Source: Manihot esculenta (lineage: Eukaryota; Streptophyta; Magnoliopsida; Malpighiales; Euphorbiaceae). From it: a stretch of DNA of 64,000 bases. The position numbers and the translations under genes were made by a program. Each line of letters begins with the position of its first letter. The stretch's first letter is position 1. The notes below the pieces were generated by a model that had not been told where the DNA came from, ran no database searches, and saw nothing but the letters and a program-made list of their open reading frames with translations. The stretch is taken from assembly GCF_001659605.2 (NCBI RefSeq), contig NC_035177.2, positions 32,814,136 to 32,878,135 of the forward strand, read 5' to 3'. Of this stretch, positions 46,933-59,880 are shown piece by piece.

Positions 46933-49900
46933 AAACCTGACTAAGGTGGGAATGGGACAAGAACCAATAACTTAAATTGAACTAAAATCAGATAGACATC
47001 AATTATTAATTTTAATTATCATCGAATTAATTTGACAAAAATCAAATCTGAAACCGGCAAGTTCAATTTCAAGTGAAAATTAAAAATTTTCATTTAAAGG
47101 AAAAGAAAAGATATATATTTTTTAAGAAATCATTGTTTTTTGTCAACTTAATTGAAGTAGGATTAAAATTGGAATAGCAAATTTAACATAAAAAATAATT
47201 TAAATAAATTCTTATAAAATTTTTTAAGAATTTAACTTTTTTAAATGAAATCTTTTCATTTTAAATAAGAGAATTATTAGAAAAAAAATTAATTAAATTG
47301 AATTTTTATAAATTTTTTAATTTAAAAAAAAGTTAAAAGTTTATAGAAATTAATTCAAGTTGATACTTTCCATTAACCGAAACCAGTGGTTTTAGATTAG
47401 TTTAAGATTTTGTTTGTTTAATAAATTTTTTTTTTTTAAGAGAATGCTTTTTATATTTTTTGATATTTAAAATATACATAAAAATTAATTAATGAAAATA
47501 TTTTTTATATTTTAAAAATCATATCAAAATTTCTACATATAAATTTATTTATATATTTTATTTTTAAATTAAAATTAAATAATGTAAAATAAATCATTCT
47601 ATTAGAAAATATTTTTTATAAAAAATATTTTTAAATATAAAATATTTTTCATAAATGACCGGAGCTAAAAATTAAAATTTATCTAATTGCAATCTGTTTA
47701 TTTCAAAAAAATATTTTTTTTTATCTTTTTTCTTACATTTGAAATATTTAAGAAAATATTTTTCTAATCAAACTTAAAATTAAGTTATTTTAAAAGAAAA
47801 TATTTTTTCTCAAAAGAATTTTTTTAAAACAAAATAATACTGCTACAAATAAATTTATTAATATTTTTTATTTTTCAAATTATAATAAAGTAATGAAAGA
47901 TAAATTATGTTGGTTAGAAACTAATATGTTGTACATAACACTTTTCACAAAAAAACTATTTTTAAAATATAATTTCTTCTACAAATAAAATAGAGACTTA
48001 ATTAAATATAAAAAGACTGACACGTGTTCAAAAGGTGGTAAATTACTTAAGAGCCGAAGACGGATTGCATGGGTCCATAGATTGGTCTATACATTAATGA
48101 GCAACAAGACAATGACAAATATTTAGTTCATATAAGGTCATCTAACATTCTCAATTTAAGGAAATGTTTGATAGATTTTAAATATTCTTATTGAATCATG
48201 AGAATTTTGAGTTGGAAACCATAATTATGAAATTCAATGATTTATTTTTTTTATTTATCTTAAATTATATGCCATTTTTAATTTTAATATTCCCTTATTT
48301 AATATAAAAATAAATTAAAATTAATTAGTCCTGGGAATTAGAAAATCTATGAGAAATTAGAAGTAAGCTTATATTTAGAGAGGAAATATTAATTTAAATT
48401 TGCATTTAGTTTGAAATGGGCAAACTAAAATGATATGTAAAAAACTGAAATTTATTTTTTAAGTTGATAAATTAATTTGAATTTTAAAAATAAATAAAAT
48501 AATTTAATTTTAAATAATTTATAATTCAAAATAATATATAATTTAATGTAGCTTCTGTTATAGACAATTAAACCCACTTTAACTATCCTTAAGTTTCCGC
48601 TATATCTATTCTTTACATGGAAATTTTGTGCTATAAATACTGATGTAATATTATTTTAAAATGTCTTATTTAACTATTTAAAATAATTTATTTAATTATT
48701 TAATATTCATCCAGTCATAAATGAGACAACAACAAAGTTTATCCTGTTATAAATGAGTCAATTAAAAAATTTATCCAATTATAAATAATTTTAAAAAATA
48801 TACATTATGATTTGAATATTTATAAATCTAACTATTATATAATATATATTATATAATTTAGAATGTGGACAACCGTCTAAATATAAATATTAATCGGAAC
48901 TAATTAAATATATAAAAGATATGTTGAATTAATTTAGAAGATAATTACAATATATTAAATTGATATGCTATTAATTATGAGTTTGGCTTGAATATTCTAA
49001 TCTATGTTGATTATGGCTATAAGTTGGTATGGTTGAGGTGAAATGGCATGATTTGGAAAAACATGAGGGAGGCTGCAACGGTGAGTTGTGGTGCAAAGGA
49101 GATTGAACCATAGGAGAAAGGCGGTTATTCTAGACTTTTTTATAAATAATTCTAGAAATTGCTTTAAGTTTGTTAAAAAAATGTTGACCTGTGTGTGAAT
49201 TGTAAGTATGAAGAAAAGAAAAGAAAATCTAAAGTATCCCTTAATTTCTTATCAAAATCTAAATAAAATCAATTCAATTTTTTTAAACAAATAAATCTCC
49301 AAAATTTACCTTTAGGGTAAAATAAATTATAATTTAATAAAATATTAATTTTTAATAATAAAATATTATTTTTAGTTTAAAATATTAAATTTTAATATTT
49401 TAATTAAAATAAAAATTAAAAAAATATATAAAAATAGTAAATAATTCTAATATAATAAAAATGATATTTTATTATTAAAAAATAATATTTTATTAGATTA
49501 TAACTTAATTGACATAAAAATAAATTTAATAATTTATTTGATAAAAAAATTGAATTGAGCTTCGATTAAAAGTTGAAGTGCTAATTTAAACACTTACTAA
49601 GAAAAAATCATTAACAAAAATACTGCCTTTTTAATTAGCCTGATTTGATTTTACCATTCCAATTTCATGCTTATCTATGGAAATCTTGTTAATTATCACT
49701 AGCTTCAGTTATGAATATCACTATCAATTTCTCTCCTTAACTTTTTTTTTTTTTTTAAAGCAAATTTCTCTCCTTAACTTTAAAATTAGTTATGCATAAT
49801 TAATTCATTTTTGTTGTTATTTTTATCCAAAATTGGTAATAAATATTTTTTATTTTTATTAAATTTAAATATATTAATACATTAAATATATTAATAGAAA

Positions 49901-50080
49901 TTAAATAAATATAAAAATATAAAATTAAATATATATATTAACCTATTATATATTAAATTAGTATGTCATTTATTTATTTATTTGTATTATATGATTATGC
50001 ATTGTTAGCCATTGTGGTGTAGTGCTGTGAAAATGGCTATGTCAGATTTTCTGAGTCTTCCTTTTCCTGTGGTCCATGGT
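46933..50080. other. Long AT-rich intergenic region
   Basis: About 3.1 kb with no credible coding frame. The words around 48710-48790 (ATAAATGAG... and AATTTATCC) form a weak short repeat. I see no boundaries that define an element. Confidence 0.45.
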
Positions 50081-50084
50081 TCAC

Positions 50085-50090
50085 TATAAA
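50085..50090 (+). promoter_or_regulatory. Probable TATA box of the potassium transporter
   Basis: TATAAA followed about 35 bp later by a long CT-rich stretch typical of plant leaders (about 50120-50150). The ATG is 470 bp downstream, so a leader intron is possible. Confidence 0.45.
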
Positions 50091-50560
50091 GAAGCAGAAT
50101 AGTGCATTGCTCGGTTAACAGACCTCTCTCTCTCTCTCTTCTCTCTCCCTGTGTTTGTATCCTTTCTCTATCAGAGTAAGCCAAAGATGCTCTATCTAGA
50201 ATCAAGAACAACCCAAAAACCATACCTAACATCATCATCTCTCTCTCTCTAAAACACAGCCATAATATTATATAGATTCTATATCTGCAATTTCAAGAGT
50301 TATTCTGTAGAATAATATTCTTTTGTTGTGTTTCATTTTTCTTCTTGGTTTTTATACATATAATTGGCGGGTCACTTTCATTGAGACTTCCATTGGACCT
50401 TAAAATTGTTATTATTATTTTTTCTGGTAATTAATCTTTTTTTATTTGTTTTTGCTTCGACTTGCTTGAACTGGGGAGGGTGTTAATTCATATGGGTACT
50501 TGTTATTTTGCTTCAAAAATGGAACTTCACTAGCTTCTGAAAAGATTAGAGCAGCCTGTA

Positions 50561-53500
50561 ATGGATCTTGAAGGCGTGCTTCACGACAGCCCAATCAAGG
50601 TACGACATGTGGCTGTTGTTAATTGTTTGCTCAGGTTTTTTGTTCATGTTCTTCTTTCTGTCTTTTGCAGAGAGATTCATGGAAGACTGTGTTAACTTTG
50701 GCGTATCAGAGTTTAGGTGTTGTTTATGGAGATTTGAGCACTTCTCCATTGTATGTTTACAAAAGCACTTTCGCAGAGGACATTCAGCATTCGGAGACCA
50801 ACGAGGAGATTTTTGGGGTCTTGTCTTTCGTATTTTGGACATTGACGCTAATCCCACTTGTTAAATATGTGTTTATTGTGCTTAGAGCCGATGATAATGG
50901 TGAAGGTGGCACTTTTGCTTTGTATTCATTGCTTTGCCGCCATGCCAGGGTTAGCTCCTTACCCAATTGCCAGCTCGCAGATGAGGAGCTATCAGAATAC
51001 AAGAAAGATGGGTCTGTGACTGTGTCCAGTGACAAGAGGGTTCATGGGTCTAGTCTGAAATCAACTTTGGAGAAGTGTAGAGTATTGCAAAGGGTATTGC
51101 TTGTTTTGGCTTTGATTGGGACTTGTATGGTGTTTGGAGACGGAGTCCTTACTCCTGCAATTTCTGGTATTTGTTGTTATGGTTTTTGGGTTTAATTTAA
51201 TATTTAAAAATTTTAAATTTTAAATATGAGAATTCTTTGGTTCTTTTCTATTCTGCAGTTTTTTCAGCTGTGTCTGGGCTGGAGCTATCAATGTCAAAAG
51301 AGCAGCATCAGTGTAAGTTCCTGATATTGAGGCCACTTACTTTATTACATACCAAGAATAACTGCTCTTTTTGGAACTTTAGATGATGATTTATTCATAT
51401 ATAGAAGAAACTAGTGTATAATTTGAACTGCAACTGTGACTTTTAGTCATTTCTGTCTTCATTCAGTATTTGTATCCATAAGCAAATGTGTAAATCTGTT
51501 CGTTTCGGTTTTTTCGGTTTTTTTTTTACAGAATTTACCAAACTTATACATTCATTAATGGTCATACTGAATAAATTCTCATATTCTATATGGCTGGTTT
51601 TCTCGGTTGGCCTGCCTTAAAAATCTTAGGACCACTTTTCTGGTTTCTTTTTATATGTCATGAAGACGAGTAACCAAGGGAAGCAGATCACTGTTAGAGA
51701 TTAGTACCTTAGTGGAAGCAGATTACTCTCAGAGATTAGTACCTTAACTTTAACGTAACATCCTAAAAATTGCATGAAACTTTGAAATTTTCAAAGCTTT
51801 ATGTCTGCCTCACTTTGTAAGGGGCAGATGTGAAACTGAGGAAAAAGAAAACAAATTCTAATAGCTGCATGAATTATTGTGGGTCCCTGCATAGTATAAT
51901 CAAGACAAACCTCCTGTTTTAATCAAACTCATATCATTATCAAGCTAATGAAAATGTAATTATTTTTTAAGCATGGAAGATCAAGTTGATAACATCATTG
52001 TTTTTATATGAAGTTAGCGTGCAATGAAGGGCCAAGAAAAGAAGCCCACAAGATTAGAAGATTAAGGATATAAAGATACGCCTTTTAAAAATAGTGTAGG
52101 TTCAGTTTGGATAAGGTAATCAATAGGGGAAACCATTATAGAATAATCTGCAATTAGCTTAATTCATGTATGATCAAATTCTCTGATGGTGTCAAATAGA
52201 GTTGGTAGTAAGACTGCACACCCTCCATGAGATATGCATAATCATAAAAATAGTCCCATCAAACCTTAGCCCTCTGGTTGTTTTGAAAGCATTGTAGAGT
52301 GGATATGAAATCATCATTATTTTTAATATGACTTAATGCAACTGGTTTGGTCCAGTCCTTTCTTTTAACTATGGATTTCTGAGGACATACCTAATAAACT
52401 CATAATCCCATTTTCTGGAATTTGAACTAGTGGTTTCCCGTCAAGAGTGCTTTTTCATTAATTGTGCTGACCCTACATCCTTTAATTGGAAGATTTTGCA
52501 ATTTGTGGGGAACAAGCAGCCACTATGGTTTATATTGCTTTACCAATTTAACTTTAAAAGGTCAATTGATGATGTAATACGCTTTCACTATGCATACTGC
52601 TCACTGATCTTGCTTTGCTCTATTTCTTCTAGAATCCCCTTGGAGTATGATATTTTCATTTATATGTCTTTTTTCCTGGGTGTATGTATGCTACTGACAG
52701 ATCTAACTTGCTACTATGCTTATTTACTTCAAGACATTTCTGCACTTCACATTCAAAACATTCTTTAATTTTCTTCCTGTTTCCCTGAATTATATTCAGC
52801 TTTCGTTAGCTCATTAATTATGCCAATACTTCAAGGTTAATGAGGCATTTAATTCAAGAGAGCAATATATATTTCCTTTATAAATAGGCATCGACTTAGT
52901 ACGAGCTTGGTATTATAGAGTTTATTGATTCTGCAGATGTTGAACTCCCAGTTGTTTGTGCTATACTTGTATTTTTGTTTGCCCTCCAACATTATGGAAC
53001 CCACCGGGTAGGGTTCCTCTTCGCACCTGTTGTGATTACATGGCTATTATGCATAAGTGCTATTGGCGTGTACAATATTTGGCAGTGGAATCCCCATGTT
53101 TACCAAGCACTGTCCCCATACTACATGTACAAGTTTTTGAAGAAGACCCAGAAGGGAGGTTGGATGTCCTTGGGTGGGATTTTGCTATGCATAACAGGTA
53201 CAAGCTCATGTGACTATGTCCTCTACTATTTATCTAGTGTGTTAAATATCCCATATTCTGTGTCTTTCTAATGCAGAGTTTTTATATCTTATAGGCTCAG
53301 AAGCTATGTTTGCTGATCTTGGGCACTTCTCACAGTTGTCAATCAAGGTGACTGATCCAATTGTTGTATCTTAGTTTCAAGCAATTACATGTAGAAACAT
53401 CGCAAAAACGTTTTCTAAAATCAATTGCATAGAATAGCTATCTCCGTATGCGTTCCAATAAAGATGTTGATGCTTGTTCTTCTGATCTGCAATAATTTAA

Positions 53501-56311
53501 CTTGCACATTAATCAAGTAAACATCTTTTCGTGAGGATAGGCATCTTTAGGTACAGGATGTAACGTGTAGTCAAATTCCTGTAGCTAGTAATTTTGAGTG
53601 GACGTATCCCTTATTGCAGTAGTGAAAAAGGCACTGGCATGATTAAGTAAGGGGAGTACTATTGAATTCAAAAAGAAAATTTCTCAACTGAAATAGACGA
53701 TGCCCACTACTTTCGCCTTTCATAATAGGCGTTAATAGCATAGTTGTCAAATCGAGATTTGAATCAAGAATCGAAATCTTTACTTTATGAATCGAGAATC
53801 AAATTGAATAAAATCCTAAGATTTAATAAAAAATTCTAAAAATTAATTAAAAATAATATATATTCTAAAAAAAAGTAAAAAAAATCTTGTAATGACATGT
53901 TTTGATAAATATATAACTCTCATTTATGTAATTAGAAATATTCTTTATAATAGAATAATGTGTGTTTTCTATGTTATATAAGTTTATGTTATAAATTATG
54001 AACTTTGAAATTTCGGACAATATTTATCATTATACATATGCTAAAACTCTCATCTAAATTTGATCAAATAATTAAATAGTAAAAAGAGATAGTATCATAA
54101 CTTGACAATAATAATTAGTTAAGAATATTAACTAAAAAGAAAAAGGGAAAAGAAAGAAGAGGGAGAGGGAAAAGAATGAGTAGTGGTAAAAATTGCCAAA
54201 GGAAGGTTTTATGAACACTTTTTATGGCAAAGATAAATGAGACCTTAAATTTTAAAAATATAAGGTGTAACAAATCTTTTATAAATAGTTGATTGAATCA
54301 GTTGAAGACTCGGTCAATTCATATTAATTCACTTGATTTACTATTGATTCTTTCAATTTAGTCACAATTCATGTGCATTTGCAATTTACCTTATATATTT
54401 GAATTGCTAGGATATAGAATTAAATCGAGAATCATAATATTCAAATAAAAAATCCTAAGATTGAGGTACATTTAAGATTAGCCCTATAGATTTGAATCGA
54501 GAATCGTAAGATTCTGACAACTGGGATTAATAGTATCTCATATGCAGCTGATTTACCTGCTTGGTAAAGTTGTCTCACTTATGTTACTCATATTAGTATA
54601 TGTATTTTTGTTAAAGAAATAATTTCTCATGCAGAACTCATGACAATTTGCAACTCCTCTAACATAACTTCACTTTCTGCAGATTGCTTTCACCTTTGCT
54701 GTTTACCCTTCCTTGATCCTTGCATATATGGGACAAGCTGCTTATCTTTCCAAGCATCATACCATTGAAAGTGACTATAGGATTGGTTTCTATGTATCTG
54801 TACCTGGTAAGTTTTCAGTGTCATTGTTTTTGAAAGGGCACTCCACTCAATCTTCCTAAACTATAATGCAGCCAACAGTATTCTCATTGTTTCAGAGAAA
54901 ATAAGATGGCCAGTTCTGGCAATAGCCATTCTTGCGGCAGTGGTAGGAAGTCAAGCCATCATTACTGGAACTTTTTCAATAATCAAACAGTGTTCAGCTC
55001 TTGGTTGCTTTCCAAAAGTCAAAATTGTTCATACCTCATCGAAAATACACGGACAGATTTACATCCCAGAGGTCAACTGGATATTAATGCTGTTATGTTT
55101 GGCTGTTACCATTGGTTTCAGAAACACTAAACACATGGCAAATGCAGCAGGTATCATTCACATACTCATCTTCTAAAAATCTTTGAAACTGGTTGAAATA
55201 ATGAATGGAAATCTCTGATCATAGCTGCACTTACAGCATTGTTTTCTAAACTCTGACAGGTTTAGCTGTTATAACTGTAATGCTGGTAACAACCTGCCTA
55301 ATGTCTCTGGTCATGGTCTTATGCTGGCACAAAAATGTCTTTCTAGCAATTTGTTTTATATTCTTCTTTGGCTCCATTGAAGCTCTCTACTTCTCAGCAT
55401 CCCTTATCAAGTTCCTTGAAGGGGCGTGGGTAACTGTTGCCCTGTCATTTATCTTCCTAGTTGTCATGTATGTTTGGCACTATGGAACGCTCAAGAAATA
55501 TGAAGCTGACCTTCAAAATAAGGTCTCAATCAACTGGCTCCTCAGTGTAGGTCCCACTCTTGGGATCGTAAGAGTTCCAGGAATTGGCCTCATACGTACC
55601 GAGCTCGTCACTGGGATCCCAGCTATATTCTTTCACTTTGTTACCAACCTTCCTGCTTTCCACCAGGTAGTAGTCTTCCTCTGCATAAAATCTGTACCAG
55701 TGCCTCATGTTAGGCCAGAGGAAAGGTTCCTGGTGGGAAGAGTCGGTCCAAAGGAGTACCGATTGTACAGATGCATAGCACGATATGGTTACCGCGACGT
55801 TCACAAGGACGACGTGGAGTTTGAGAAAGATCTTGTTTGCAGTATTGCAGAATTTATCAGGTCAGAAAAGGCTGAATATAATATCGGAATAGAAGATTTC
55901 GAAGAGGATGGAAAATTGACAGTTGTTGGGACTTTATCATCAAATTTCCAAGGTGTTAAACTGTGTGAAGATGAAGCATATTCTTCTGAAATGATAGGCT
56001 CTTCAGAGATGAGGGAGATAGAGTCCCCCAAAAGGAGACGAAAGAGAGTGAGGTTTGTTGTGCCAGAGAGTCCACAGATTGACATGGATGTGCAGGAGGA
56101 GTTACAGGAATTAATGGAAGCAAGAGAAACAGGAATGGCATTTATACTGGGGCATTCATATGTGAGGACAAAGAGAGGATCAAGTTGGATGAAGAAAATA
56201 GTGATTAATTATGGGTATGATTTCTTGAGAAAAAATTCTAGGGGACCAACTTATGCTTTGAGCATGCCTCATGCATCAACGCTAGAGGTAGGGATGGTCT
56301 ACTTTGTCTAG
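50561..56311 (+). CDS. KT/HAK/KUP potassium transporter, KUP2/6/8 clade (777 aa, 8 exons)
   Basis: Membrane K+ transporter of the KUP family. Exons: 50561-50599, 50671-51166, 51259-51312, 52937-53197, 53295-53347, 54683-54806, 54896-55150, 55260-56311. They splice GT-AG into 777 codons, the clade's usual length. Conserved blocks in order: [130 protein letters not shown] and [12 protein letters not shown]. About a dozen hydrophobic helices precede a long cytosolic tail with a basic [13 protein letters not shown] patch. The end [10 protein letters not shown] matches the family. Exon 3 ends at T before GTAAGT, which keeps the frame. KUP6 or KUP8 could each be the closest relative. Confidence 0.93.
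53741..54522. mobile_element. hAT-like MITE in intron 5 of the potassium transporter
   Basis: The left tip TAGTTGTCAAATC and the right tip in reverse complement, CAGTTGTCAGAATC, are inverted repeats, each followed inside by GAATCGAGAATC-type words. Flanks TTAATAGC (left) and TTAATAGT (right) fit an 8 bp duplication with one change. About 780 bp and non-coding. It is a different family from copies A to C. Confidence 0.65.
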
Positions 56312-56373
56312 TTTAGTAATGGTCTGCATCTGGTCTATTATTAACCAAAAAGTAAGTGGATTTTTCATAAAAA

Positions 56374-56379
56374 AATAAA
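56374..56379 (+). terminator. Poly(A) signal of the potassium transporter
   Basis: AATAAA 63 bp after the stop codon. Confidence 0.45.
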
Positions 56380-57829
56380 ACAAGTCCATTTACTTGTATC
56401 TTGTGAGCCGGACGCAGACAAAAGTTTCTTGTAGATTAGCAATCAAAAACATTTTGCAACCTTTCTGGGTATTGTATAGCTGAGTTTGTTGTTTTTCCTA
56501 ATACCATCTAATCTGGTATTTTTTATCAGTAGAGCTCCTAGGCATGCAAATCAAGGCAACCTAGAGTCGCAGATATATGGGATTTATAGAGAAATAATTG
56601 AATATACTTGAAATCATGATTTAAATTATTAGAGATTTCCTAGTTGGTTCAAGAGATGGCTTTGTGACGATATTCCTATAAAAATGGGCAGGCAGATGAG
56701 CATGAACAGTTCGGCCTTTGCTTTTAATGTATGGCATAGGCCTTCTTGTAATGGGCCTGGTTGGATTCGCAGGTCTCGACTCGTTGGAATATCTTTTCCT
56801 ATAATTAATTGCTAATTAGATAAGGAAATTTCTATTTGTACTTGATTTTGCTTTATTATAAAAAATAAATTAACATTATATATTTTTGTACTGTAAATTT
56901 ACAGAAAGTTTGATTTTTCAAATATATAAATATATATTTATATTAAATTAGTAATAATGTTATTAATTAAAAATGTTTTATTCTGTTATTTATTAAATAA
57001 ATTTTATCTTTTATATTTTAAAGCGTTATTTTTTAAAATATATATCATTTTATAAATTTGAAAAAATTAACATAAACTATAAAATTTTGTAAAGTTTGAT
57101 TAGTTTTTAATAATAAAATAAGTACTACCTTATTTTTAATAAAGTAATTATAGACAAAGTTACTGACTTAATTAATTTAAGTTGGTGCTGAACAAATTAT
57201 TTTTAAAAAGGTTAAATTACATGAGAGTTTCTATTGTTAGTTAGGCTTCATCCGTTTCGTATAAAATATTTTTTAGTTTTTTAACATTTTAAGTAATTAT
57301 AAAATTTAATCAACAAAAAAATATATTTTTATAAAAAAAATTAAATTACTTTCAAAAAATAATATTTTTCAACCTTTAAAAATTTTATTAACATCTTTAT
57401 ATATAAATTTATTAATATATTTTATTTTTAAATTAAAATTACAATGAAACATAAATTATATTATCAAAAAATATTTTTTAAAAAAATACATAAAATAGTT
57501 TTATGATATAATTATTTTTTATAAATAAATAACGGTTTTAAATTAAACAGTCTAGTGGTAAGTTTATTCGAGTAAATAGATATCAGATTTTACTTTTTAA
57601 TTTTTAATTTTTATTTAAAAAAAAAAATTAAAATGAATTAAGCTTACTTTATTGCAAAACTAGATTAAGGGAATGAGTTGTGAAAAGTGGCAAATTACGC
57701 ATCCACATTATTTATTTTAGTTTTTTTAATAAAATAATTGAGAAGTGAGACTTCAACTTAGTTTATCATATCTATACACCTTATCCATTCAAATAGGCGA
57801 AACTAGGCAATATTATTTATTTTATTTAA
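56380..57829. other. 3' flank of the transporter and AT-rich DNA
   Basis: No further gene seen. The first 400 bp are less AT-rich and may be 3' untranslated sequence. Confidence 0.4.
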
Positions 57830-58190
57830 AAAAAATTATTATTTAATTTATGAGAAAATTTATTAATTAATTGTTTGATTTTAAAAAATATATTAAAATA
57901 TTTTTAATATTTTAAAAAATTTATTAATTAATTTTTTTATTAATTTAACTATAAATATTTTATTATTTAGTCTTTATAATTTTAAAAAATTATTAGTTGG
58001 TATTTCAAATTTTTAAAAATTTAATTAATTAATCTCTATATATCATAAATATTTTATATTTTTTTTATAATATTTAACGGTTAAAATTAATAAAAAAATT
58101 AATTAGTAAATTTTTTAAAATATTAACAGTATTTTAATATATTTTTTTAAAATAAAAAAATTAATTAGTAAATTTTTTTATACTATTCAA
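57830..58190. repeat. Palindromic AT-rich MITE-like repeat, copy 1
   Basis: Contains the block 'ttttaaaaaatatattaaaa' and, inverted further on, its complement with 'ttaattagtaaattttttaa'. It shares these blocks with the copies at 58460, 59515, 62100 and 62550. Confidence 0.5.
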
Positions 58191-58459
58191 ATTATATAAT
58201 AATTTTTTGATATAATTTAGTTTTTTTAAATTTTAACGTAACTTAATTCTATTGGTTTGGTTCAATCAATAGGGCATGCTTCATTATCCTTAAAACATTT
58301 AGTAAATTTAAAAATAAATAAATTGAATAATAATTTCTAATATGGACAAAGATTTTACTTTTTGACTATTTGAAAAACTAATTGAATTGATTAAATGTAT
58401 TGTTTATATTGAAAATTACATTAACAACTCTCCATCTTAAACTATGTAGATTCAATATG

Positions 58460-58860
58460 ATAAAACGAAAAAAATTTATTAATTAACTTTTTAATTTTAA
58501 AAAATATATTAAAATATTTTTACTATTTCAAAAATTTTTCTAATTAATTCATCTATTAATTTTAACCGTTAAATATTATAAAAAAATTTATAATATTCCT
58601 AATACGGAGAGTTTTAACCGTTAAATATTATAAAAAAATTTAAAATATTCCTAATACGGAGAGTTTAATTAGTAAATTTTTTAAAAATATGAGAAATTAA
58701 TTAATAAAGTTTTTTAAAATTATAGAAATTAAATAATAAAATACTTAATAAAAAAATAACAAAAAAAATTAATTAATAAATTTTTTAAAACGTTAAAAAT
58801 ATTTTAATGCATATTTTAAAAAAAATCAAAAGACTAATTAATAAATTTTATAAGAATTAA
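58460..58860. repeat. Palindromic AT-rich MITE-like repeat, copy 2
   Basis: Same inward and outward blocks as copy 1, plus an internal 52 bp tandem duplication (58561-58665) whose unit includes TAATACGGAGAGTTT. Confidence 0.5.
58561..58665. repeat. 52 bp tandem duplication
   Basis: TTTAACCGTTAAATATTATA starts at 58561 and 58613, with one or two differences between units. Confidence 0.85.
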
Positions 58861-59514
58861 ATAATAATTTTTTGTATACATAAAACTTGTTTTTATCATT
58901 GAACGTTGTTATATATTAAAATTGTGTCATATTCAAAACTCAATAATTAATCAAAACTAAGATTTAAACTGCTTTGTTATAATTATATTAAGAGTTAAAA
59001 CATTACAATAAATATTACAACTAATAGTAAAAAAAATTACAGTGATATGAATTTATTATTATAAAAAATTAATATATAATTATTAGTGATTATATATAAA
59101 AAATATAACAATAATGATATTTATAAATATTAATAAAAAATTCTTCTATAATAATAATATTTATGGATTATAATTTTATTACGAAATATATATTACCATA
59201 ATTTTATAACTGTAATGCACAATAATTTTATATTGCTATCATTAATTTATAGTAGCAAATTTTAAATTTTTTACTTCAAAAATTTTTGCTACTAACTTAA
59301 ACATTTCTTATAATAAAACTGCATAATATAATTAAATTAATAGGAAAAATAAAAAGTTATAATTAATTTAATTTTATTGTTGAATGTATATTTATATATC
59401 CAAGTAGTTTATCAAGGCATATAAAATAATTTATATACTTAACCATCATATAGCAATATCTATATTTATAAAATATCTGTTATATGTTTTTACTATTTTA
59501 ATTAATTATATATA

Positions 59515-59880
59515 AATTTTTTAAAAAATTATTATTTAATTTCTATGATATAAAGAAATTTACTATTTAGTCTTTTAATTTTAAAAAATATATTTGAAAA
59601 AATCTATTAATTAGTCCTTTTTTAATTTTATCATTAAATATTGTATTATTTAGTCTCTATAATTTTTTAAAAAAATTTAATAATTGATCCATCATATTTT
59701 TATAAAATTTACATATGAAGGTTATTTTAAATTTTTTGTAATAGTTAATAATTAAAATTAATGGTAAAATTAATTAATAAATTTTTTAAAATATTAAAAA
59801 TATTTTAATATATTAAAAAAAAAACAGAAGAATCAACGAGTTAAATAGTAACTTTTTTAAAATTTTTAAGAAGATAATCA
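59515..59880. repeat. Palindromic AT-rich MITE-like repeat, copy 3
   Basis: Shares 'ttttaattttaaaaaatata' and 'attaattagt' blocks with copies 1 and 2, in inverted arrangement. Confidence 0.45.

Noticed and set aside
50005..50238. 77-residue minus frame
   Set aside because: It lies in the CT-rich leader of the potassium transporter and has no recognisable domain.
51495..51525. Short stretch matching the inside of the hAT MITE family (TTCGGTTTTTTCGG)
   Set aside because: Only about 25 bp of low-complexity match in KUP intron 3, with no ends or duplication. Could be chance.
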